Below the pieces are notes generated by a model. That model saw nothing but the letters and a program-made list of their open reading frames with translations. It was not told the origin of the DNA and ran no database searches. A program made the translations under genes and the position numbers. A stretch of 59,677 bases of DNA, taken from assembly GCA_010279815.1 (NCBI GenBank), contig QEOQ01000303.1, positions 2,512,960 through 2,572,636 of the forward strand. Direction: 5' to 3'. Of the stretch, positions 33,977-44,009 are shown in pieces; position 1 is the stretch's first letter; each line of letters begins with the position of its first letter. This DNA comes from Brachionus plicatilis (lineage: Eukaryota > Rotifera > Eurotatoria > Ploima > Brachionidae).

Positions 33977-35272
33977 TTAACATTTAAAGTGGCCGACCTT
34001 AGCTTTAATACACTCAGCGACACTTTTTGGCATAGATTCAATCACGTTCTTGACTATTTCACTTGGAACTTTCAATCATTCATCAAAAAGAACGTTTTTT
34101 AGATACTCTACTGAAAAAAGAAGAAATAGTAAGGTAGCAATTACACAATGGAGTTGGGTATTCAATATATCTTGATTCGAAACCTTCTTTGTATTCCTTC
34201 ACCAGTCTTTCAACCAATAGAATAGAATGACTCAGTCCTGTCCCAACATATCTCTCACTCAATTCAAAAAGCCGATTCGAGACTGTTAGTAATTTTAGTT
34301 TATTAAAAGCCTCATGATGCACGATGTTGGAGGGAGTATCATATTTTAACTTAAGAATAGATCTGACTGCTGTATTCTGAATTGCTTGCAGTTTTTTGAT
34401 ATTATTTTCTGAAAATGAATTTAAGCAAGGAAAATAATCATGACGTAATTATTTTATTGACCATTTTGTGGTCTTATTAACCAATTTGGGACCATAAATT
34501 CTCTATTGAATTAAGATCAGGTGATCTTGGGCACCAAAGGAGGACCAATATTTGTTTTTCTTGAAACCAATCTCGAACGGAATGAGAAGTATGTGAACTA
34601 GCCCCATCTTGCTGAAAAATCCAATACTGATTGGTTCTGCCTGTATAAATAGAGCAACCCCCAGTGCCTTTATGATTAATACATCCCAAAATTCCAACCG
34701 AACCTCCGCCATTCTGTAACTTTGGTAAACAAAACTTAGGTTGATTGATGGTTTGCCAAACGTTTAACAAAAACTCTTGATTTTCTTTTAAATACTTTAA
34801 AGTTAGATTCATGCTGAAAAAAAACTTTTGACCAGTCTTTAACAGTCCATCTTTTTCGTTCTTTGCACCATTTGAGACTTTTCAACAGGCCCAATAAAGT
34901 CAAATGAGGCTTTTTTATAGCAGGATATGACTGAAAATTTTTTTAATAGCATTTTTCTAACAGTGCCTTTATTAACACTAAAATTTGGAAGCTTAGAACT
35001 AAAGTCAGATGCTAGATAACTATTGCTTTTTGTAGGATTGATTCTGACGTTTTTAAAAAAACATAATTCATCTCGACTAGTAAGCTTTCGAGGTCTACCA
35101 GACCTTAGTAATTCTTTGGCCACCGAAATCTTCTCAAAATTACACTTTGTTGTAAACCCGCATTTTCTTTTAACTCCTACAAAATCAGCCATTTCTCGTT
35201 GAACTTTATTTTATCCTTCAACAGCCCAATTATTTGCCAATTTTGCGCCTCAGTTACTTTTTTATTTCCCAT
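33977..35272 (-). pseudogene. Tc1-like transposase pseudogene split by a LINE fragment
   Basis: Starting at ATG 35272 (MGNKKVTEAQNWQIIGLLKD) and running left, with several frameshifts, are the helix-turn-helix region, SGRPRKLTSRDE, DWSKVFF, then the DDE core: WIFQQDGASSH and SPDLNSIENLW, whose aspartate and final glutamate are spaced as in DD34E Tc1 enzymes. After KLVNKTTKW a LINE fragment (about 34070-34450) interrupts the gene. The transposase resumes with VPSEIVKNVIESMPKSVAE and stops at 33977. Not functional. Confidence 0.85.
34083..34450 (-). pseudogene. CR1/Jockey-like LINE C-terminal fragment nested in the Tc1 relic
   Basis: The minus-strand frame NNIKKLQAIQNTAVRSILKL then LKLLTVSNRLFELSERYV and HSILLVERLVKEYKE matches the end of CR1/Jockey reverse transcriptases (IQN-AVR box and R-FEL-RY box). 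It has no polymerase core. It sits between two halves of a Tc1 transposase and therefore inserted into it as a 5'-truncated copy, or joined by deletion. Confidence 0.7.
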
Positions 35273-35888
35273 TTTTATGGAAAAATCAACGAAATGGTAT
35301 TCGAATTTTATATATCAAAAGAAAGCAAAAAAAATATTCTATTGGATGATCTAGTTTGTCTTATATGATAATCGATATCAGATTTTCACTACTTAAAAAT
35401 TTTTTGATTAATTTTTTTTAATGTTCTAAATTTTCTATAGATAACGGGTGGCCAAAAATGGTTGTCTTAAAATTCAAATAGAAAAAAAATGGTGACCGGA
35501 CAATGATGTAATAGTGAAATTTTGAGGGTTTACAGCTTTTTTTCTCTAGTTTCTAAAATTGATATTTTTATAAAACTTTCTTTTCAAAATTATTTCACTC
35601 TGGCCTATTAATTGACCCCTACCTGCGACCTAGGTTGTGCTCATAAGACACCATATAAAAGTTGCGAGTTTAATATATCATTTTGTAGAAAACTTTTTTA
35701 TGATTAAAATGAGCTTTTGATTGTTTTTTTCCGTCTAGTTTTCAAGAAGATACAATCAAATAACACCAAAAAATGACCATTTTTCTAAAATCTAAAAAAC
35801 TTGGGTGTTTTATGTTTTTATCGAATAACTTTTGATTTATTTAAGGTATTATCTTAAAATTTTGTACACATATACAATTGTACACATA

Positions 35889-36205
35889 AATACTTAATTT
35901 AAAAGCTTAAAGTTTATACTTTATTTTGATATAAAATATGTGATGGTGGCCTTGTTCTAATATGAAAAAATAAAGATAGAAAACTAAGAAAAAACAAATC
36001 CTTTTATTAATTTTATTGTGCACTTTACGATTTGTTTTTAAATTGTTTTCTTGTTTTAATTAAGTTGAAAATTTCCGAGAGAACAAGGGGATGTTACTGA
36101 ATAAAATACTTAATTTAAAAGCTTAAATTTTATACTTTATTCTGATATAAAACATGTGATACTGGCCTTGTCTAAATAAGAAAAATTAAAGAAAGAAAAA
36201 TTTAA
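35889..36205. repeat. Direct repeat of ~100 bp
   Basis: AATACTTAATTTAAAAGCTT begins at 35889 and again at 36105. The match continues about 100 bp through TATACTTTATT-TGATATAAA and TGGCCTTGT with scattered changes. The copies are 216 bp apart, possibly direct ends of an element or a local duplication. The preceding 35440-35860 block is not recognised. Confidence 0.55.
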
Positions 36206-36504
36206 ATTATTTTTTTATTTAATTAAAATTATTTGTGACAATATTCCCCTTTAGCTTCTTCTTCAACACTCCTTTAGCTTGTTCAAAAATTATTATTTTT
36301 GAACACATTAGTTTTTAAAATTTTCGAAAATCAGCTCGAAAAAATCAATACTTAATATTCATTAGAAAAATCTTCCGGAATCTAAACTAATAAAGCTAAA
36401 TAGCTAAATTATATTTTCAGATAAAATTATAAAATATTTTAATTTTTTTTAATTGTTTAAATAATTTTTTATGATAAAAAAAAATTTTCAATTCAAAAAA
36501 ATTT

Positions 36505-36521
36505 CGTCCCTAGGTGGATTC

Positions 36522-36558
<37 letters not shown>

Positions 36559-36578
36559 GCCGATTGCGCCATAGAGAC
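36505..36578 (-). tRNA. tRNA-Asn (anticodon GTT)
   Basis: On the minus strand the acceptor GTCTCTA pairs with TAGGGAC, with discriminator G. The A box is TGGCGCAATCGG, anticodon stem TTCGG/CCGAA encloses loop CTGTTAA, and the T arm GGTGG-TTCGAAT-CCACC holds the B box. No intron and no encoded CCA. A T6 run follows within 10 nt as terminator. Confidence 0.97.
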
Positions 36579-36833
36579 TGTTATCTTAGACTTGCTTAAA
36601 ATTGAACCTAAATCATATCGAATTATTTTTTTAATGATTGAAAAAATTATTAGTTATTTCATTTTAAATAAAAAAATAAAATAAATTTGTTTTTCTTGGA
36701 TGTCTAATTTATAAAGATTTAAGAAATTATCCTTTTTTTAAGGAAATTAAAATTGTCCAATTTAAAAAAAAATAAAATTTTATTAATTTAAAAGGTAAAA
36801 ACTAATACTTTACAGTTTAAAAAAATAATTATC

Positions 36834-39800
36834 TTAAACATCGATTTTGTTCGTTCTGTTGGAATGTGTAATATCTTTTTCGCCTTGATGATTATTAGAT
36901 GTCGTAGAATTTAACATTGGTGCTTGTAAATTGGGACTTTTTGAAACATTAATGTTATCATCAGTTGTCTCATTAATGTTCAATTCAGGATCATTATGTG
37001 AAATTTGAAAATTATTTGCATTTGTTGAGACTGAAACTGACTCAAGGCTAATATCTGCACTTGCTCTTGAAGCTTCTGTTTCATTGACAGCTTCCACGGC
37101 CGAATTTCGAAATATTCGTCTAATTCTTATCAATTTCTGGTAAAAATTTTGTGATCCTTGTAACTTAAATAAATAAAAATTTAATTTAATAGGTTTTTGA
37201 TTATTTTATTTTTAATTACTTCAATACCGCAAGCTTGAATGATATTAATTTTGCACATCGGGCAATTTCGATGTTCAAGCAGCCAAAGATCAACATCTTT
37301 TTGATGAAAATAATGCCTAAGAAGAAAAAAATTATTATATGATCTAAATTTTTGAAAAATCAGTCAGAAAATAATATTAACCCGCACGGTAATTCTCTTA
37401 TTTGATCATTTTCTTGATAATTTTCTAAACAAATTGCACATGTTTCAGTAATTTCCTTGGAAAGAAAAGTTAATAGATATTTTTATTAATTTACTTCATT
37501 AAAATTTACTTTATCTCCATTTGATATTTTTCTGACTTCCATTTTGGCCAAAGCCTTTAATGTCGCTTTTTTCAGCTTGTCCTTAAGAATTAAAAAAAAA
37601 TGATTTTTTTGAAAATTGAAATTAAACTGGATTTTAACTCTCAAATCTATCAATACCAATAAGAGCCTTAAAAAAACAAAATATTTTATTTTTGTTTTAA
37701 AAATTATTAATGAAAAATTTTAAATAATTCTGAAACAATTAATTCAATTTGATTTAGGATAACGATGTAAAATTTAAAAAATGTTATTTACAAGATTTTC
37801 CACTTTTCAAATATAAATTAAATTTCGAAAAAACTCAAAAGTCAGAATTACCAACGAAATCTTAATTTTATTAAATTTGAAAAAAATTTAATTAGATAAA
37901 CTTTGGAAATAGCTTTCCTCGGGCATTGCGAATTTTGGAACAAAGAACAAAAACAAAAATTTTAAAATGAAATTACTTTTTCACTATGAGCCTAAAAATT
38001 TTTCTGCAAAATAAATCAGCTTATACAAAATTTGTACTTTTTACCAGCTAATAACTCTACAATTTAATTTTAATGATTTTCTGATACATTTAGTGGGTTT
38101 AGATGAGTCCCATTAACCTCATTTTTGGCATGTATCCGAGTATACATAAATATGTATTTTGTGAATCAAAAAAATACAATAGTTTTTTTTGTATCCGACA
38201 ATACATACTTAATGTATTTTTCAAAAATATTTTTCTGAAAAATTCATATATGTATCCCAGGATTCATAAAGCATACATTTGGGGATACATGTTTGTGTGT
38301 TTTTTATAAAAAAATAATAATATAAAAAAGCTTAGGAATATTTTTAAAAGATAATGTCTTCTCCAAAGTCTCCAGACCTAAACCCAATTGAAATAGTTTG
38401 GAATGAGTTGAAGGATTCACTTAGAAAAAAGGGGATCAAAAATGAACAAGATACAGTTGAGGCAATTTTTGATTTCCATAAAAGTCTAAGTCCATTAAAA
38501 TGCAAGTCTTATATAAACCATTTAAAAAAGGTATTTTCATAATTTTAATTTTTTTAAACTCTAATCAAGTATTAAAGGTAATTGATATAGTGATTGAAAA
38601 GAATGGAGAATGGTCAAATCACTAAAAAAAAATATTAAAATAAACTAAATACAACTTTTTTTTACCTGTTAAAACAATAAAATTTTACTAAAATTTACGT
38701 AAATTTTAGTAAAATCCAAGTGGCGTAGCGCTACTGGGATTTTACGAATTTAATTTCAGAAGTTAATTGCTTTATTTTAAAAATTTTTTGAGCAATAATT
38801 CAAAGAAATGAATCTGAAATCGTTTGTAAAGAAAAATTAAAAAAAATCCAAATTATAAATTTTTACATAATAATTTATCAATTTCATGATCAATAGATCA
38901 CAAATTTTACTTGTAAATTTTATCAGCAAAAATCAAAATTTAAAATCCAATCATTATTTTTACATTAAATTAAATCATAAAATTTTTAGCTTTTAAAAAA
39001 TAATTTTTAGATAAATTGTGTGGCATCTGTCTGGCTGAACGACTGATTAAATTTCAAATTCATTCATTTCTTTTTCAATTTAAATTGTCTCGCTTTTTGA
39101 TGCGATTGTAGTTCTAAGCAAACTCAACAGCTGCAGATTTTCGGATCAGATTTTTAATGTTTAAATCATGAACGAATTTTTAAAATTTTTTTATAATTAA
39201 GTTTTTTTGTTCATAAAATTTAAAATAGTTTTTATGATTAAAATTTAAAATAAGAACTCATCTATATCAATAAAAAATTATCAAATTAATTTTAAAAAAA
39301 AACCTAATTATAAAATAAAAAAATTATCTATTTGAAAAAATTGATCTATTTTTTAATTCAAATTTTCCATATTTATCGTACATCATCGTTTAGTAACAAA
39401 TTTTCAAATTTAATTGTATTTTCTTCTTAGACTTTTAAGAGATAAATTTCATTCAATAAGTCAAATAATTTTAATTTTAGTAGGGCTTTTTAAGTTCCAA
39501 TTATCTAAAAATTTCCTTGAGTTATTTAAAAAAAAATAAAAAAAAATTGTATTTACATCGAGGCGTTTTTTTGTATTTATGTATCTAAACTTTTGGATAT
39601 AATACACAGTTAGCCAGACAAAAGTAACAAGAACGACGCTTAAAAAAGCAAAGGCAACAAAGTAAACGCTTGATCTGGACGGCAAACTTCCACTTTGAAT
39701 AAATTCTACCGGGCCTGGTTTAATTGATACAAAAACTGTGGAGTGAGTGACCAATTGTTTCAGCAAATTACCCACATATTCGGATACCATGATGCTCGGT

Positions 39801-40309
39801 ATTGATGTATCTTGAATCCAAAATTAATTCCAATTCTTTTTTTAGACAAATTCAAAAAACTCACTTTTAATGAACATTGTGATCACATTTTGGTCATTGT
39901 TATAAATGATCACTGCCAAAGCTTTGTTAGCAACTGCTATCTGAACTTTTCGTTCGAATGTGCAAACACCTCTGCTAACTAGCACAATATAATTTTCTGG
40001 CAGATTGGCATTAATGTAATTTGAGCATCCATTGTTGGTCAATGTTTGGTTTTCTGCCGAATCATTTTCGTCAACATTTTTGGCCTCGATCAACTGGGCA
40101 TATACTTCATAAATTGGCGAGTAAAGACTGTACAATGCTGAATCGGAAAATAGAATATTTTTGTTTGAATCATCTGATCCTGAAGATGCCACTGAAGTGA
40201 CATTTAGGAGAGCCCATTGCTTTTGTAAAGACAATGCTGCACTACTCCGAGCTATTGTTAATACAAATAAAAAATTTATAAAATATCTAAAATCTGGCAG
40301 TGATTTCAT
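36834..40309 (-). CDS. Goliath/GRAIL-type PA-TM-RING E3 ubiquitin ligase, copy 1, ~414 aa
   Basis: Six exons on the minus strand join in phase: 40309-39865, 39810-39557, 37581-37510, 37455-37382, about 37316-37220 and 37136-36834. The family are endosomal/secretory membrane ligases that bind substrates with a lumenal PA domain and ubiquitinate them with a cytosolic RING-H2. Seen: signal peptide 1-25; PA domain with GCSNYINANLPENYIVLVSR, RGVCTFERKV and ALAVIIYNN; helix about 197-220 (VYFVAFAFLSVVLVTFVWLT) then YYIQKFRYINTKKRL; RING-H2 at 258-314 with CAIC, CGHYFH and CPMC. The cysteine three residues after the second histidine (normal H-x2-C) is Asp 289. A Ser/Asn-rich tail follows. The intron 37582-39556 contains transposon pieces. 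Paralogue of the gene at 50019-54242. Confidence 0.9.
37922..37975. mobile_element. Single end of a GGCATTGTGAA-family TIR element
   Basis: GGCATTGCGAATTTTGGAAC followed by AACAAAAACAAAA matches the left arm of the element at 3100. No inverted partner was found within about 1 kb. It lies inside the goliath-like copy 1 intron. Confidence 0.45.
38129..38303. repeat. Short inverted-repeat element rich in TGTATCC
   Basis: CATGTATCCGAG near 38129 faces its inverted counterpart CATGTATCCCCAAATGTATG ending near 38303. TGTATCC or GGATACA occurs repeatedly within 175 bp. Probably a small MITE; no target duplication was identified. Confidence 0.4.
38354..38625 (+). pseudogene. Tc1/mariner transposase C-terminal fragment with a possible intron
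   Basis: The frame SSPKSPDLNPIEIVWNELKD carries the third catalytic motif of Tc1-type transposases, then INHLKK at 38530. A 47 bp GT...AG interval (38531-38577) follows, after which VIDIVIEKNGEWSNH and a stop complete a typical Tc1 C-terminus. Without removing the interval the frame ends at 38542. The upstream two thirds of the transposase are missing. It lies antisense inside a goliath-like gene intron and represents a different Tc1 lineage from the relics at 26801 and 33977 (SPDLNPIE versus SPDLNSIE). Confidence 0.65.
38683..38714. repeat. 32 bp perfect palindrome followed by a GTAGCGCTAC palindrome
   Basis: TTTTACTAAAATTTAC and its exact complement meet at a central ACGT. About 11 bp further on GTAGCGCTAC is a second perfect palindrome in an unusually GC-rich short block (GTGGCGTAGCGCTACTGGG). 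This may be the centre or end of a MITE; boundaries are unclear. Confidence 0.5.
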
Positions 40310-43076
40310 TGTAGAGCAGGCTTTGACAGACGTGAGCTCGTTTTCACCCTATTCTCTCTCTTTTTTTCTCTTTTTCTCTTTATGCTTCTTTTAGTTTTGC
40401 TAAATAATTCAGCATACCAATTATTATGAGTTATGCGAATTTTTGTTGAATGATTTAACCTTTTTATTTTATTACAAATTCTTTTATTATGAATTCAGTT
40501 TTTTTTTTCACTCTATTTTTCTTCTAAAGCCAAGGTTTTGAATTTTGTTTTTGCAAAAATAAAATTTCTAAATTTTAATAAAATTTTAATTGTATATTTT
40601 TCTAAAATAAATACCTGAAAATCCATGAAACAAAGTGGTCAATGAAAATTTGAAATTTTTGCTTTTCCAAGCTTGAATCAGCTTCGTCAATTTATATAAC
40701 AAATTTTATATAACCTTAGAGAGATTAATTAGTGTTTTTAAATCACAAATTTCTAGATAATTATAGAAATTCTTTATGTAATTTAATTTTATTTCGACTT
40801 TTTAATTTAATATGCTAAAAAAAATTGAGTTATAATTTCTAACAGCGCCAGTTCCACCAATTAATTTTGTCAAACTAAAGCTGTCCATGTACTACTCGGT
40901 TGCACTCTTCCAACAAAAAATTAAGTAATTAAAAATTGTTGAATAATTTTTATGAAATTAAAAAAAAAAGAAATTAATTTTTATATCTACTCTCTTTTGG
41001 CAAACTTATAAAAAACTAATAAATTATCTAATTTTATCAGTACTCTTACATTTAATTTTACCTAGAAAAATAATTGCTCTATCATCGCTACTGATAAAAT
41101 AGACATTTTTCTTATGGTGAACTGAATATTGATTATATGATTAAAAATTATCGGAAATTACCCCTTTCTGATTTTTTCTTAAAAATAAAATAACTTTTAC
41201 ACTAAAATTATACAATTACTAATATTAAGTTAAAGTGTTTAATTTATAGAAGATAAACAGATGTTCATTGTTTTGATCTAAATTGAAATTAGCTCATTTT
41301 ATTTTTAGCCTTTAGAATACTTTGCTCTTGAAACTTAAAAGAAAAAATTATTAAGATAATTCAAAAAAATTATAATTATTTCCGTGTTTAGAAAACACCA
41401 TGCTTCTTAGTAACGTTCAGACATTTTTTTAAAAGAAAATTCATAAAATATCCAGATTAGATAATTTTGTTTACTCGAAAGCTTTAAAATTGTTTGGTGG
41501 TAACAAAATGAGCTTCCAAAATTTTCTCCTAGAAAAACTCGAGTAAAAATTACTTACCAATATTCTGACTTCGGTTTGGTATTGTTTTGAAAATTTGACC
41601 AGAAAAAAATTTAAATTTAAAAGCAAACATATTTAAAGGAAATTAGAAATTTGTCTTTGAACAAAAAAATCTAGTTTCTAGTTATTAAACTTGATGAATT
41701 ATTTTTAATCAAATTAAAAGCGAGCATACAACCATGAAATAAATAAAAATAAAATGATTTAGCCAATTTTTGTGATCAAGGCAAATATTTTGTCAAATTT
41801 AAAAATAGACCGGCAAGGTATTTGGTATCCTTGTTCAATATATCATGTCCTCATTTCATTTTTTCTGATTATTCAGAGATCTTATTTTTAACAAAGTTTT
41901 CCATTACGTCCACCCATTAATATAAATTTTCAATTTGATTTTTTTATTTTCAAGCCAACCTATTTGATTTCTTGTGTAAAGTATTAATTATACAAAATTC
42001 AATCAAAATATTTAATAGAATCATTAATTTTGCATATCGTGCTTCTATGCTAAACATAAATTTATCAAAATCAAGAATAATTGGAAATATTTGTTTAAAA
42101 TTCAATATTAGATAGATAAATACTAAAGATAAATAAATTTTTTTCAATTAAAGAACAACCATGAAACCAAAATGTGAAAAAATTCTACCAAGATTTGCTA
42201 GAAAAACTCTTATCAATCCGCTACATTTATCATTTTTTATCAATCATATTTCTTTGTTCTATTTCAAAAAATATGATTACTCTACTATCTTGCCAGAATT
42301 TCTATTTTATTTTTTCACCAACAAAAAAATTTGCTAAAATCACTTCCACAATTAAATAAAAAGATAAATTGGAAAAAAATTTAAATTTGATTATTTAAAA
42401 ATAAAATGAAATTGGCTAGGAAAAATGGCACAATTAATGTATAAACTCAAAGTTCTATCTAAATAGGTTTTTTTTTATTAGCTTTTTTTCAATGATTGTT
42501 GATTAAATAAATAATTTTAATATCCTTGTATCTCTATTTTATTAATTTTATGGGCCTTATTTTTTTTAATCTCTATTGACGGAAATAGATTACCCAGAGA
42601 CACAAAAATTTTAAAAACTTTTAACTTTTAAAAAAGCCACTTTGACAAATGTAAAATAAACGAAAAAAAAATTAATTTTTTTGGAGGGAAAATTTTTCAA
42701 GGCATTCATTAGTTACCATCTTTTTTTATTTTTAGAAATAAATTTATAGACATGCACCAACATTAATGATTACATTGGAGCCTTTTTTATAGTTGAAAAA
42801 GCTTTTAAAAAATTATTAATTTGTTAATTCTATTTAGGATACCATTTATTTTCATAATTTACTAGTTAGAAAAGTTCTATTAAATGAAAGAGTCTTATTA
42901 CTCGGAGACAAATAAAAATTTGTAATGAACTAAAAATAAAAGACGATGAATTTTAATATGCGAAAAATTAATTATTTTTTGTGTAAACTTAAAGGTATAG
43001 TTTTTTTAAATTTGGTTTAATTAAATGTTCCTCATTCTAATTTAGACAAATTTAAATGGGAGCTAAATTATAAATA
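40310..43076. other. Intergenic AT-rich DNA upstream of goliath-like copy 1
   Basis: CT-rich sequence (CTCTCTC and TTTCTC runs) at 40350-40385 just upstream of the start codon may belong to the promoter. The rest shows no ORF, RNA gene or recognisable transposon end before the gap. Confidence 0.55.
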
Positions 43077-44001
43077 NNNNNNNNNNNNNNNNNNNNNNNN
43101 NNNNNNNNNNNNNNNNNNNNNNNNNNNNNNNNNNNNNNNNNNNNNNNNNNNNNNNNNNNNNNNNNNNNNNNNNNNNNNNNNNNNNNNNNNNNNNNNNNNN
43201 NNNNNNNNNNNNNNNNNNNNNNNNNNNNNNNNNNNNNNNNNNNNNNNNNNNNNNNNNNNNNNNNNNNNNNNNNNNNNNNNNNNNNNNNNNNNNNNNNNNN
43301 NNNNNNNNNNNNNNNNNNNNNNNNNNNNNNNNNNNNNNNNNNNNNNNNNNNNNNNNNNNNNNNNNNNNNNNNNNNNNNNNNNNNNNNNNNNNNNNNNNNN
43401 NNNNNNNNNNNNNNNNNNNNNNNNNNNNNNNNNNNNNNNNNNNNNNNNNNNNNNNNNNNNNNNNNNNNNNNNNNNNNNNNNNNNNNNNNNNNNNNNNNNN
43501 NNNNNNNNNNNNNNNNNNNNNNNNNNNNNNNNNNNNNNNNNNNNNNNNNNNNNNNNNNNNNNNNNNNNNNNNNNNNNNNNNNNNNNNNNNNNNNNNNNNN
43601 NNNNNNNNNNNNNNNNNNNNNNNNNNNNNNNNNNNNNNNNNNNNNNNNNNNNNNNNNNNNNNNNNNNNNNNNNNNNNNNNNNNNNNNNNNNNNNNNNNNN
43701 NNNNNNNNNNNNNNNNNNNNNNNNNNNNNNNNNNNNNNNNNNNNNNNNNNNNNNNNNNNNNNNNNNNNNNNNNNNNNNNNNNNNNNNNNNNNNNNNNNNN
43801 NNNNNNNNNNNNNNNNNNNNNNNNNNNNNNNNNNNNNNNNNNNNNNNNNNNNNNNNNNNNNNNNNNNNNNNNNNNNNNNNNNNNNNNNNNNNNNNNNNNN
43901 NNNNNNNNNNNNNNNNNNNNNNNNNNNNNNNNNNNNNNNNNNNNNNNNNNNNNNNNNNNNNNNNNNNNNNNNNNNNNNNNNNNNNNNNNNNNNNNNNNNN
44001 N
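43077..44001. other. Assembly gap (925 N)
   Basis: A run of N. A decayed LINE begins right after it, so the gap probably hides the 5' end of that repeat or its junction with unique DNA. The N count may be an estimate rather than a measured length. Confidence 0.99.
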
Positions 44002-44009
44002 AAAAAAAT

